From positions 236,637 to 300,636 of the forward strand of contig JAUCBJ010007524.1 in NCBI GenBank assembly GCA_032718475.1: DNA of 64,000 nt, in the 5' to 3' direction. The stretch is from Nemertoderma westbladi. Taxonomy: Eukaryota; Xenacoelomorpha; Nemertodermatida; Nemertodermatidae. Position 1 is the stretch's first letter; the number at the start of each line of letters is the position of its first letter. A program made the translations under genes and the position numbers. The notes under the pieces are model-generated. The model ran no database searches. It had not been told where the DNA came from and worked only from the letters and a program-made list of their open reading frames with translations. Positions 22,780 to 32,646 of this stretch are shown here, piece after piece.

Positions 22780-24337
22780 CTATGGTCTATAAGTTAATAA
22801 CTTAATAAGTTAAATTATTTATGGGAGCGGGTTTGACAACCCTTTATTGGTCTTTATTTATATATTTTATTTACACCTTATTAAGTAATATAATATTATT
22901 GTAATCATTTTACTCTAATTTTATTTCGTAGAATAATTCTGTAAGTAATTATTCTGTAGTTTAATGCCATAATGTACGTATGATCTTTTAATTAAATTAG
23001 TTCATCATAATACTTATATTCTTTTAGTTAATGATGAGAAATAACTTCATTTCTTCTTTCCCTTACTGCCCGTATACTTATTATAAATAAGCTGTTTACA
23101 GTAAGATTAGTCTTTCCTATTTAAAGGAAATTATACCTTGGTTCTACTGTACTTTAGGTACTATTGGTTTAAGTAGAGTAATAGGAATGAAAAGTTCAGA
23201 TCCTAGTGTCTCGGCTAAGCCAAGCTCTGGGTAGACCTTGGAAAAAGACTTGCCTCTTCTCACTGACATTGCTCCTTGCAAAATTACTATCATATTGTAG
23301 TCCTAAATAATACATATATAGTAGGAGATGTCCATTTAAGAGTGAATCTGTTAACTTATTTGACCAACTGAAATTCTTTTCGATTAAGTTATCGTGGCAC
23401 CCACCAATATACATAAAAGACAACATTTCTAGAATCAGCGGTTAACATCCCCAGACATGTTCTGGAATAAATTGGTGCCCATCCTAAATTAAAATATTAA
23501 ATTTACGGGAATATATTTTAAATTCATGTCCCTTTATTAATTAAAATAAATTGCCAATTGAAGACAATTTATTTAAAATTCCCAAAAAGTATTCAATTAA
23601 TAGATCAAGGGAGCGGCGATTCACCCTTTTCCAACAGTGTGGGAGAACCCCCTAGTTAGCATTTAAATATCTGACAAAATTGATAAATATAATGTATAAA
23701 GGGAGTAATAATAACCCTGACTCACTTTTAAATAGCATCCCAGGTCTGTATGCATGAGAAATATCCTAATTCCACCACTAGCTTTGCAAAATGTCACCTT
23801 AGCAACAATAACGCTAGAATGAAGTATAGTAAAGAACAATAGAAAGCTTGGCTCATTGAATAGTGTATAGTATCCAGGGATACACAATAACAATGTGACA
23901 TTCTGGAAAGCACTGTGACTAATGGAAAAGTGGCCAAAAATTTATGATATGTGGCACGAATGTGGATTTTATGTGTTCATAGGTGAATGTTAGTACTAAA
24001 GTGTGTTTACTCAAGGACTTCTAGAACATAGTATATATTCATTATATAATTCATTATTCATTATATAATATATACTATGTTCTAGAAGTCCTTGGTTTAC
24101 TATAGTGAACCGAAATTGTGAAAAATCATCCTGTACCTGCAATAATTATCTCTATTATCTAAGCCCTTGGGATGGATAGTTTTGATTGACTCGCGCTGGT
24201 TATTGTTGTCAAGATGTAGCTAGCTACATTGTTGGCAAGGGGGTAAAGCGACAGCCGTACACAAGCACTGAGGATCTCTAGCTATCCACGGGCAGCGAGG
24301 TAGTACAGGCAGCGACGCCTGCTGGCCTTCTTACTAT
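22780..24337 (+). other. Noncoding spacer of BEL-like copy 1
   Basis: About 1.5 kb without coding potential that aligns with 32650-34080 in copy 2. Shared anchors include GTGTCTCGGCTAA.CCAAGC near 23208 and 33013, CATCCCAG.TCTGTATGCATG near 23736 and 33549, and GGTGAATGTTA.TACTAAAG near 23980 and 33820. Conservation between two decayed copies shows that the spacer belongs to the element. It is interrupted by the hairpin element at 24012-24094. Confidence 0.6.
24012..24094. mobile_element. 83-bp hairpin element with perfect 28-bp inverted repeats
   Basis: Arms 24012-24039 and 24067-24094 are perfect reverse complements, starting CAAGGACTTCTAGAACATAG, with a 27-base AT-rich loop. The flanks are direct repeats GTTTACT (24005-24011 and 24095-24101). 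The corresponding place in BEL copy 2 (near 33838) lacks the insert. This is a minimal foldback/MITE-like insertion; the mobilising transposase is unknown. Confidence 0.75.
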
Positions 24338-24536
24338 CATGGCCGGCGCCAGGATTTTTCTTGGGGGGTGCAGATGTTGAAAAAGCGGACCTTTTTTGTT
24401 ACCATCGAAACAAAATATTACACATTGCTGCATTGCACCGGTATCAGTTTAGGCCGCTAACCTAGAAAATTTTACACTTTGTATCAGATAGTTAGAAAAA
24501 GTTAGAGTGAACCTATTAAATGATACTAAATTATGG

Positions 24537-24748
24537 ATGCAATAAAAATTCATCCCTCTCCAGGGGAAATTCCGACACAAATAAAGTCTGATTACTCTCA
24601 AAAATAAAACTGTAACCTGTACTATTGTGTTTAGTTTATTGTTTTGGTTAAAATAACGTGCCACTGTAACCTGCTCCTTTCTCTAAATTGAGAATTTAAC
24701 ATTGAGGCGGGATATTAATTCGCCAAGGCAGGTTTTGCGTTTCCCTCC
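24537..24748 (+). mobile_element. MITE-like element, copy C (no homopolymer ends)
   Basis: Begins GATGCAATAAAAATTCATCC and ends GGTTTTGCGTTTCCCTCC. The body matches copies A and B, including GTGTTTAGTTTATTG and AAAATAACGTGCCACTG. Its right end has only CCCTCC where other copies carry a 17-18-base C run, showing that run length varies between copies. It lies inside the hAT remnant. Confidence 0.6.
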
Positions 24749-25074
24749 TGTCTCCAACGAAGTATTTTGATATAATAAACCCACCAGTATTCTAACTTAT
24801 ACTGTGAAATACTTCTAACACATTCAAATTAATAAATTTAAAAAATACTTAAAAATCTTACTTAAAAAATATTTAATTCAACAATAAAACAACCTAGACT
24901 TTAATTTGGTTGAACAAATGGTTGATTACTGCAGACTGCTACCGGAATATTGGATGGAGTGAGTAAAACGGAATAGATGATTTTAATTAGATCGGATTTT
25001 AATCAACCTTGATTTAACCCTATCTGGCCCGGGCTATTTTACAACGTAATTGGCCCGGGGGGGGGGGGGGGGTC

Positions 25075-25570
25075 ATTTTAGATCTTGGCTCAAAAATTAC
25101 AATTTTGATGGTATAAGGGTTTACGAGCTCGCTGGTCACGATGAAACTTGTTTAAAATATTTTCTGGCGATGCAACCATCATTTTTGGTGCTATTTTGGT
25201 CCCCCAGGACGAAACGTAAGTAAAAAAAATATAAAATTAACAAATTTGTGTTTGTTTTGATAATTCTGAATGTATACGGGTTTTCGAGGTCGCTGATCAC
25301 GATGAAACTAGTTATAAATATTTATGGTAATTCAAACCCAATTTTGGTGCCATTCTGGTGCCCCAGAACGAAAAGTAGAAGTAGCACAAAATTTTAAATT
25401 GTACAATTTTGCCTTTGGTTGGGTAATTCTGAGGCTATACTGTTTTTCAAGGTCGCTGATCACGATACAACTCGTTAAAAATCATTCGTGGTAACAAACT
25501 ATCATTTTTGATCCTTGTCTGGTGGGACGAAAAATACAAGTAGCAAAAATTTTCAAATGGCAAAAATCGA
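25075..25570 (+). repeat. Three diverged ~163-bp tandem units
   Basis: The landmark GGTCGCTGATCACGAT (or a close variant) recurs at about 25126, 25288 and 25451, a spacing of 162-163 bp, and each is followed by GAAACT/CAACTCG and later a GGACGAAA word. Preceded by a 16-base G run at 25057-25072. Similar landmark words occur near 7.26 and 43.9-44.1 kb. Confidence 0.7.
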
Positions 25571-25668
25571 ATTTGGTTGGATAATTATTAGTATTATTAT
25601 AATAGTATTATTAGTATTATTATAACAGTATTATTAGTATTACACGAAAATCGTCAATACCATAAACA

Positions 25669-25860
25669 CTAAATGAGGGGAAGTTCCAGGCGCATCCTTC
25701 GTGTTTGCTTCCTAGCAAACACATCCACAGCGCTGGAGATATTGAAATTAAAGTCATAATGTATTGCGAGAACGGCCAGATTGGACAGCCTCTCAGAAAG
25801 CATTGTTTTACGGTTGAAAGTGTCCAGCCAGACGTCTAGCTGCTGATAAGCTACGCTCAC
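25669..25860 (-). pseudogene. hAT transposase C-terminal dimerisation fragment
   Basis: Sixty-three codons on the minus strand with the motif ERLSNLAVLAIHYDFNFNIS followed by AVDVFARKQTRRMRLELP. This resembles the conserved C-terminal dimerisation region of hAT transposases and their TTF/ZMYM-type relatives. The rest of the transposase is absent, so this is a remnant of the element's own gene. Assignment rests on motif recognition and agrees with the 8-bp target duplication. Confidence 0.65.
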
Positions 25861-25885
25861 ATTCCGAGGAGGTCACAGGCAAGGT

Positions 25886-25930
25886 ACATACCGGTTACGG
25901 TTACGGTTACGGTTGGCGGTTACGGTACCG
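25886..25930 (+). repeat. Short GGTTAC tandem run
   Basis: GGTTAC is repeated four times, with a variant GGTTGGCGGTTACGGTACCG following. It sits inside the hAT remnant and is probably simple sequence; it is not a metazoan telomere repeat. Confidence 0.6.
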
Positions 25931-26032
25931 TACCCATGCAGCTAAACTTAGATTTTAGGCAATTGCATCTTACAGCCTATAATAATTCAGGAAAATCGGC
26001 TGATTATAACAGCATCAAACCAGCTATTTAGT

Positions 26033-26278
26033 ATAAAAGTATACAGGAAGTAGGACAGTACTGGTGGTCTGGTATTGCTACCAGTAGTATAATACTAAGG
26101 TTGAATTGAATTGCCGATCTATTGTCTGTTAGTTGCTTGTTGCTGCTATCCGTACATAAAAGTATACAGGAAGTAGGACAGTACTGGTGGTCTGGTATTG
26201 CTACCAGTAGTATAATACTAAGGTTGAATTGAATTGCCGACCTATTGTCTGTTAGTTGCTTGTTGCTGCTACCTGTAC
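26033..26278 (+). repeat. 123-bp tandem duplication
   Basis: Two near-identical copies of a segment starting ATAAAAGTATACAGGAAG at 26033 and 26156. They differ at only a few positions (for example GATCTATTG versus GACCTATTG), so the duplication is recent. It lies inside the hAT remnant. Confidence 0.9.
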
Positions 26279-26639
26279 TAAACACTAAACCGAAAGTAAA
26301 TGAACTAAACATTGAAAATATATAAATAACTTGCAGGTAATGTAATAGAGGTGTAGTGTGTAGTGGTATCGGTATGATGTTCACTCTTGACAGCAAGTAA
26401 TACCAGAACACCCAGTAATATAAATGGACAGAAATCTGATTAGAATAAGATTCAAGTGACTGTGTGTTCTTTTGGTTTAATAATTACACAAAAAATTTTG
26501 TATTAGTCCACAATGAAAATATATTCGTCCAATTGCGGACCTTTTCTCACTTTTTGGGGGGTGCAGCTGCACCCCTTGCACCCCATTGGCGCCGGCCATG
26601 CTTACTATAACTATATCAATAAACTCCCACGTATACACG

Positions 26640-27240
26640 ATGACGAACTTGATAGAGGAGGATCTTAATATTAAGGAGAGTTATACTCAACCTCTACAAG
26701 CACTCTACTAAAGTCTATTAAGCGGTGATGCTAGTAAATACAGCGGATTATGGCTGCTACATTGAACCACCGATGACTGAAGAAGAACTCCAGCGTGAAT
26801 TAGATTATCAAAAATTCCGTATCGTATTAAATATCGGTAAAGATGCTTGTAGGAGTTGCGACTATAAGCGATTTACTCCCGCAACTGAAAGATGTGTGAA
26901 GTAGAACCCTCCGGAAAATATAGGCCTACTATCCCAGTTGTAACGCCTGGGTAAACAAACACCTTACGTCCCTTAGTGGTACACAATTCTGGGGTTAAAT
27001 ATTGGCTACTGGAATATAAGAATATATAGATGATATCCAAGATGCATATAATGTAGAAGTTAAATGAATGAAGATAAGTTGATTCTACCTATGTGTGATC
27101 CTAAGAGCAAATGGAATACCAGAATTAATCATTGCCGACATTGGATTGATATAATGTGACACAGAGGCTCGGGTACTCTCGCTAGAGATTGTAGGGCATT
27201 CTCCCCTTGCACCTTTACCGTATTTGGACTTACCGCTCCC
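26640..27240 (+). pseudogene. Third-ORF remnant of BEL-like copy 1
   Basis: Starts ATGACGAACTTGATAGAGGA, encoding a beginning that matches the third ORF of copy 2 at 34105, and continues with EPPMTEEELQRELDYQKF. After a deletion the Cys cluster CRSCDYKRFTPATERC (26848-26895) matches CRLC....TP....RC of copy 2. Stops and deletions destroy the rest. Its presence shows that the third ORF is an ancestral part of this family. Confidence 0.6.
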
Positions 27241-27284
27241 AGTTCTTCATCGCCCGGATAACTTAATATTGCTACTGTGACAAA

Positions 27285-27490
27285 TATGGGAGAATCTTTT
27301 AGGCTCGTTATGCCAAGAATACCCGTTCACTTTCACTCCAACAAGAAACCATTCCACTCTGTTTCTCAAGTTTCCATGGTTCCAATTTATTGACCAGTGA
27401 AGGTTGAAAGCCTGGGTAAAGCTAGTCTGCAGCATTTAAAGCCCCATGCCCAAGCAGTCCTGTTTTGTCCTGGGATCGAACCTGGTTATC
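27285..27490 (-). mobile_element. SINE, 5'-truncated copy
   Basis: On the plus strand ATGGGAGAATCTTTTAGGCTCG-type sequence begins the block, which matches the SINE at 17959-18220 through GCAGCATTTAAAGC and ends at GGGATCGAACC, the inverted B box. The tRNA head upstream of the B box is missing, as expected for 5' truncation. It lies between BEL-like copy 1 and copy 2. Confidence 0.75.
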
Positions 27491-27592
27491 ATTTATTTAA
27501 AAAAATAATTAAACTGTAAATTTTTGGGAGAACTATGATTATTTTGGAAAATTATAATTAAATTAGGAAACTAGTATTCGGTAGCGGTAGGG

Positions 27593-27600
27593 TTATATAA
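27593..27600 (+). promoter_or_regulatory. Candidate TATA box upstream of BEL-like copy 2
   Basis: TTATATAA in the context GGTTATATAACACCCC lies about 490 bases before the gag start. It could drive the element, but no LTR structure around it was recognised. Confidence 0.25.
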
Positions 27601-27700
27601 CACCCCTCCTGTGCCTGCATACTGTTCTATTCACTATACAGTTCTGTACTCATAGTTGCATAAAATATTCAGAAATTCAATTATTCTAAAAATAATTGAC

Positions 27701-27960
27701 ATACCGGTATTTACCATAGGCTTATTATATTTATTTCTATAAATTTGAGCTGAAATCATACCGGTATTCTGTAATTAATTCTAGTCCATAATTATACTTA
27801 TATACTATAAGTGTAAGCTGTATACCGGTATTCACGATAGGCCTATTATATATTTATATATATTTGTGCTAAAATTATATACCGGTACTCTGTGACAAAT
27901 CTAGTCTGTAATAATACTTATATATATATTATAAGCATACCGGTATTCTAATATATTGTA
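27701..27960 (+). repeat. 121-bp tandem repeat with ATACCGGTA palindromes
   Basis: Two diverged units begin ATAGGC at 27716 and 27837 (period 121), each with an ATACCGGTA word at start and end. It lies in the leader of BEL-like copy 2 and resembles part of the leader of copy 1 near 14.38-14.5 kb. Confidence 0.65.
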
Positions 27961-28083
27961 TATATATCACGTTACACTAAGTAACGGTATCGGTAATAAA
28001 TCGCTAGGCTTGCGGTCATACTGAATTACCAGACTTGCTTTAACTGAAACTATAGTAGTAGACATTCAACTGTATAGCTAAAC

Positions 28084-31000
28084 ATGTCTGACACTCAGCA
28101 AAACCTGTCAGACAGTCTGATCGATACAACTATCTGTGACTCAGATAGGAGTGTGGAGCGATTAAGAAAGGAGTTCAGCTCACCTCCTACTGCAAAAAAG
28201 GTCATCCCTCCAGTAGTATCAGACCCTAGGCTAATCCACCATAGGTCCATCATAGGTACTCGGGCACAGGTCAAACGGAACCAAGAGGCAGTTGTCCTAT
28301 CGCAGCAACATCTTGGTCAAGAACCTACTTCCCAGCGACCCGATAGCTCCAGTAGTTCGGATACTGTAGAGCTGACCCCCGAAGGCGGAGTGCAGATGGC
28401 TGTTACAGTCTACTCAGACCCCCTTCTTACCCTTCCTGCTGCAGTGCTAACTACTATATTCATTGCGGTGGAGGAACATCAAGCCGACTGGGCGAGGAAT
28501 AAGCGAGCGACCCAAGATAATTATGCTGGATACGCCAGGGAAGAATTGATGTCTATTGTCGAGTCACAATGGAACTTTCCCGGACTCGGACTCCCGTTGG
28601 ATCTGTCCGAGGCTACTTGGGAAGATATACACAGGATGGGAGTGGCTAAAGATACAATGGATCCAGCTGTTTGGAAGAGGTCGGCAGCAGGATATGTGCA
28701 GGGATTCTTCGGCTCCTTGGAGCGATTGGAAGAACAACTGTTTCGACAACCTCAAGGACCTCAAGAGCAGGAAGAGCTGCTATACCAGATACGCGAAAGA
28801 ACCCTACGCATACGACTAATCCTCTCAGCCTTTGAGGAAACTTCCAAAAGAAGACAGGACACGTCGCTGCAGGTTGCTGTCAAAACTTGGTTACATCGGG
28901 TAGATCTCAAAGTACAGGAAACGGCCCAGTGGAAATCCCAGCTGGCTGAGAGATCAACCTATGAAGAACTAACTGATGTCACCCTTTCTCAAGCGGAAAG
29001 CGAAGAGACCGCCGAGAAACCGCGAACTAGAGACGCTATCGACATTTATTTGTCCGACTATCAGAGATTCCTAGGAGACGAAGAGTTGAGGAGACGGCTG
29101 TTTGGACTTTCCCCTAATAGTGAAGGAACCAAGCTTGTGTTGGACTCAATCGATGCCGAAATGTTAGCTGCAAACCAAGCTGAATGTGATGAACAACTCC
29201 GCCTCACTAGAGTCCGAGAAGAACAAGTAAAGAAAGAATGGATAGAGAAAAGAAGGGTGGCAGCAGCAGCGGCGGCAGAAGCAGAAGCCGAAAGAAAAGC
29301 AGCGGCGGCAGAAGCAGAAGCCGAAAGAAAGGCAGCAGTGGCAGAAGCAGAACGGAGAGCTTCTGAGGAGACTATCCAACTGGAGTTGGAAAATCTACAA
29401 GAGACGCAAGACAGTATAAATAAACAGTTTACTGCTAATCAAATGCAGATGATGAGAAAATCTACTCCCAAGCGTCAGGGATACACATCCTCGGAGGAAG
29501 GCGAGACCACCGATCCTGAAGGCGGAGGAAATAGATCTCATCTAAGTAGGCGTAGAAAAACATATTACCGTCGCAAATTGCCTGATTTGCCCCCAGCTGT
29601 TAGAAGACAGCTAGCTAGCACAGACTTGAGTAGTATAGAACCTACAGCCCAAAGTATTAAGGTCAAAAGACTCCCTACAATAGTTGATGAGCCTGAAATA
29701 ATTAGGCCTGTCGTTCCCAAAGTCACTTCTGTGTTAGAGACCCCTGTACTTCCAGAGCTTAACTCTAAATTCCCTTTACATAGTACTACACTGCCTGTAC
29801 CCGGTGGAACAGTCCAAGAGAATGTCCCTGTCCAGATAGCAGAGAGAGAAATCAAAAATTTGTCTCCCGTCGTCCCGCGTCAGCCCGCTACTATGTTGGC
29901 GACTCCCGCTTCGGCGGTTGAGTGGGTGGAAGAGGGACGGCGGGGGATGAATCTCCTGCTGGGACAGATGCAGGAGACTGTCCACCAACTTAAGGGAACA
30001 GTGAGGGAAAGTAGAGCAGAGTTGCAAGAAGTGCAGCAAAGTATCGCGCTAGAACGCGACAAATTAGTCAATATACAAAAGGGCATACCAATACCCCCTG
30101 TAACATTGTGTCAACCTGTTAGGTCTGAAGTATTACATGCGCAAGGTGTGGAGCCTACACGCATCTATACTGCTAGTGAAGTTGAAACTCCTATAGCAAA
30201 CCCTATTAAGGGTGATTATAGACCTGTTATTAATGATATTCCCTATAGACCTGATAATGATCCGAGAACTTTATATACCGATAATTCGATATTAAATAAC
30301 ACGATGGCCCAAGAAAGCTTTACGCGTCAGATGGCTAGAACAGAAGCCCGCCAAGCGGTCAAAGTGGGAGAGATCGTCAAATTCAATGGAGATGAGATGA
30401 AATGGTTACCTTTCAACGAATATTACAAAGATAGCATACAGAACTCTGTACTATCTAACGGAGAGAAACTTAGATTCCTCATCAAGTGCTTGGAAGGACC
30501 TCCCAAGTTAATGGCGTTAAAGTTTATTGGACATCCAGATGGATTAAGACAAGTTTGGGATACATTAAACATCAGGTATGGTAACAAGGATAACATAGCT
30601 AAGTATTTGTATGCAAAATTAGTAGCCCCCCGACACTTCCTTAGTAGCGGGATTATAGAGTTTTCCGATGAAATTCAAGAGATCTGTAGACAACTGGACT
30701 GGTTAGGTAAGTCGCATGAATATCAGAGTTCCATGGTCATTGGAGCCGTAGTCTCTACTTTACCAAAGGGTGGAGTATGTACGCGCTGGGACAAGAAAGT
30801 GTTGTATATGAATGAGCAGCAACGACGAAGCCCTACCATGGCTGATCTCATGTCCTTCTTAGATAATGGAGTAAAATTACAACTCATAAAGCAGTCCAGA
30901 GAGAAAACATCGGAAAATAAGGTAAGTGAGAAACCCGTTTCTAGGAGAAGGATAATACCAGTGTGTTATACTGACGACGGCGAAAGCCAAGCTTCTCAAG

Positions 31001-32646
31001 AAGAGGACAGCGGGAAAGACACAGCAAAATCTTACTATGACAATAAGACCTATAAAGACGTAAGTAAATACAAGTCTCGAACCAGTGACAGGAGAGAACA
31101 GGTAACAACAACTCCTCCTACGTCTCCTAAGAGAATTCACGGAAGAAAGCCCGAAGAAAGAACGAGAGTGCATAACGTTAACCAAGTTAAGGTGAGTAAC
31201 ATCAAACCAAAATGTGCGCTGTGCGACGGGCCCCACCGTTTGAGTGCGTGTGCTGAATTTCTAAAGAAATCCCTTGTAGACAGACGTACAGTCCTGTGGA
31301 ATAAGCGGTTATGCTATAATTGCCTCAGACCAGGACATCAACGGCGAACCTGTTACTCCGACATAAAGTGTGCAAAGTGTGGCGCGAAACATCACATCTT
31401 GTTACACAGTGAGTTCGAACGAGACAGACAGAGTCAGGTAAGTGAGCCCGAACTACATGTCCAATTTAGTGACGTAAACGACACTGATCAAGAGTCTGAG
31501 ATGGAAGGATTCTATACTGACGAATTCTCCGATGCCAATGAATCCTGTTATCTAATAAATACCGCAGTGTATCGAGCCCTTACTTACGAAAAGGACATCA
31601 ACGATGAGTTTCCCCCAACTACTTTCGCCAAACAACCATCTTGGAAAGCTCCAGCTTCCAACGTAGGAATCAGAGAATTTCCTGTAGTTCAAGTAAGAGT
31701 TCACGGTCTTAACAAAGGCTACATAGTGAACGCCCTCCTTGACTCCAGCAGCACAGGAACATTCATCGATCAAGAACTAGCCGAAGATATCTTTGCTGGA
31801 CAACCCAAGTTCCGGACTAAATTGAATATGTCAGGAATTATGCAGGTTTGGAAATCTACCATAACGGCAGATTACTATGTAGGTGAGTTGTCCACCCCCC
31901 AGGATAAATTAGGAGCACAAAGTATAAGGTCAGTAAAAATGGTGGCTATAAAGAACTTCGCTACTACCCAAGCAGACCTTTATAATTGGGACGAGGATGA
32001 GAGCATCCAACATCTTAAGATACCTCGATTCCAGACAGATTATCCTGGAGTGCAAATACTCATCGGCCAAAACGCGCATGAGGCGCTCGAGCCATTGGAG
32101 AAACGGCCTGCTCAACCGCAGCCACTGCAAACCTATGCGGTAAGAACTAGAGTAGGTTGGTACTTCACTGGCCCTTCCCGTAGAACTCTCAAAGAGAGAT
32201 TACCTCAACAACAGGTATACCAAGTAAAGGAATGGGAAGTGGAGAGCAGTGATGTGGACGATCCAACTGAGGGAACACCATACTCCTCAGATAATGATGA
32301 TATTAACTCCAATGTAGATCAACGGAGACATTGCCTTGGGACGATTAATCCAGCCGACATCGCTTCCAGAGGAGCAACTCCTCGAGAACTGATAGATACT
32401 CCAGGCTGGTTAGGTGGATCCGACTTCTTAAGTAAAGAAGAAGAAGAATGGCCTCCTCATCTTGCCCCGGCGGAGATTAGACAGGCCAAGGGAGCGGAGA
32501 AAATAATACAACAACTCAATCCCCCAGCTGGTCGTTTATGTTTACTGGAAAGAGACCGAAAACTGTCCGGAAACTATGGAAGGCAAGATACTCTTCCTAC
32601 GACTACTTCCCTAATCCGACAAATATCTAGGGACTCCATAACGTGA
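28084..32646 (+). CDS. BEL/Pao-like gag-protease polyprotein with RT and integrase deleted (copy 2)
   Basis: A 1520-codon open frame. Residues about 390-430 are an Ala/Glu/Arg coiled-coil-like repeat. The block GEIVKFNGDEMKWLPFNEYY is at about 763-782. Three Cys/His motifs follow: CALCDGPHRLSAC (about 1045), a canonical knuckle CYNCLRPGHQRRTC (1077-1090) and CAKCGAKHHILLH (about 1098). The protease-like segment reads ALLDSSSTGTFID, with Ser in place of the active-site Gly (D1220-S-S); copy 1 keeps DSG. ILIGQN and AVRTRVGWYFTGPS, typical of the BEL protease-RT junction, follow near 1325-1365. The frame then jumps at about nt 32325 to the RNase H-integrase linker (RRHCLGTINPADIASRG), and at about nt 32505 to the pol C-terminus, so RT and integrase are gone. 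Both junctions preserve the frame. The protein is probably nonfunctional for replication on its own; the gag part could still be made. Confidence 0.75.
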   Translation: MSDTQQNLSDSLIDTTICDSDRSVERLRKEFSSPPTAKKVIPPVVSDPRLIHHRSIIGTRAQVKRNQEAVVLSQQHLGQEPTSQRPDSSSSSDTVELTPEGGVQMAVTVYSDPLLTLPAAVLTTIFIAVEEHQADWARNKRATQDNYAGYAREELMSIVESQWNFPGLGLPLDLSEATWEDIHRMGVAKDTMDPAVWKRSAAGYVQGFFGSLERLEEQLFRQPQGPQEQEELLYQIRERTLRIRLILSAFEETSKRRQDTSLQVAVKTWLHRVDLKVQETAQWKSQLAERSTYEELTDVTLSQAESEETAEKPRTRDAIDIYLSDYQRFLGDEELRRRLFGLSPNSEGTKLVLDSIDAEMLAANQAECDEQLRLTRVREEQVKKEWIEKRRVAAAAAAEAEAERKAAAAEAEAERKAAVAEAERRASEETIQLELENLQETQDSINKQFTANQMQMMRKSTPKRQGYTSSEEGETTDPEGGGNRSHLSRRRKTYYRRKLPDLPPAVRRQLASTDLSSIEPTAQSIKVKRLPTIVDEPEIIRPVVPKVTSVLETPVLPELNSKFPLHSTTLPVPGGTVQENVPVQIAEREIKNLSPVVPRQPATMLATPASAVEWVEEGRRGMNLLLGQMQETVHQLKGTVRESRAELQEVQQSIALERDKLVNIQKGIPIPPVTLCQPVRSEVLHAQGVEPTRIYTASEVETPIANPIKGDYRPVINDIPYRPDNDPRTLYTDNSILNNTMAQESFTRQMARTEARQAVKVGEIVKFNGDEMKWLPFNEYYKDSIQNSVLSNGEKLRFLIKCLEGPPKLMALKFIGHPDGLRQVWDTLNIRYGNKDNIAKYLYAKLVAPRHFLSSGIIEFSDEIQEICRQLDWLGKSHEYQSSMVIGAVVSTLPKGGVCTRWDKKVLYMNEQQRRSPTMADLMSFLDNGVKLQLIKQSREKTSENKVSEKPVSRRRIIPVCYTDDGESQASQEEDSGKDTAKSYYDNKTYKDVSKYKSRTSDRREQVTTTPPTSPKRIHGRKPEERTRVHNVNQVKVSNIKPKCALCDGPHRLSACAEFLKKSLVDRRTVLWNKRLCYNCLRPGHQRRTCYSDIKCAKCGAKHHILLHSEFERDRQSQVSEPELHVQFSDVNDTDQESEMEGFYTDEFSDANESCYLINTAVYRALTYEKDINDEFPPTTFAKQPSWKAPASNVGIREFPVVQVRVHGLNKGYIVNALLDSSSTGTFIDQELAEDIFAGQPKFRTKLNMSGIMQVWKSTITADYYVGELSTPQDKLGAQSIRSVKMVAIKNFATTQADLYNWDEDESIQHLKIPRFQTDYPGVQILIGQNAHEALEPLEKRPAQPQPLQTYAVRTRVGWYFTGPSRRTLKERLPQQQVYQVKEWEVESSDVDDPTEGTPYSSDNDDINSNVDQRRHCLGTINPADIASRGATPRELIDTPGWLGGSDFLSKEEEEWPPHLAPAEIRQAKGAEKIIQQLNPPAGRLCLLERDRKLSGNYGRQDTLPTTTSLIRQISRDSIT

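Larger units (their letters stand above)
24338..26600 (-). mobile_element. hAT-family DNA transposon remnant
   Basis: The termini are perfect 14-bp inverted repeats, CATGGCCGGCGCCA at 24338-24351 and its complement at 26587-26600. They are flanked by 8-bp direct repeats CTTACTAT (24330-24337 and 26601-26608). An 8-bp duplication is the hallmark of the hAT superfamily, and A at position 2 and G at position 5 fit hAT termini. The only transposase remnant is a C-terminal dimerisation-type fragment on the minus strand at 25669-25860. The interior also holds MITE copy C, a 163-bp tandem repeat, a GGTTAC-rich stretch and a 123-bp duplication, so it is non-autonomous. Confidence 0.82.
14637..27284 (+). 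mobile_element. Decayed BEL/Pao-like element (copy 1) with nested insertions
   Basis: Gag, protease, RT, RNase H, integrase and third-ORF homologies follow in order and match copy 2 at 28084-35555, establishing a single ancestral element. Four insertions interrupt it: a LINE (about 15300-17072), a SINE (17959-18220), an 83-bp hairpin element (24012-24094) and a hAT remnant (24338-26600). The 1.5-kb noncoding stretch 22780-24330 aligns with 32650-34080 of copy 2. No LTR pair was found; the 5' and 3' limits are approximate. Confidence 0.75.

Noticed and set aside
25886-25930. Telomere-like repeat GGTTAC
   Set aside because: Only four units, internal to a transposon remnant, and not the metazoan TTAGGG.
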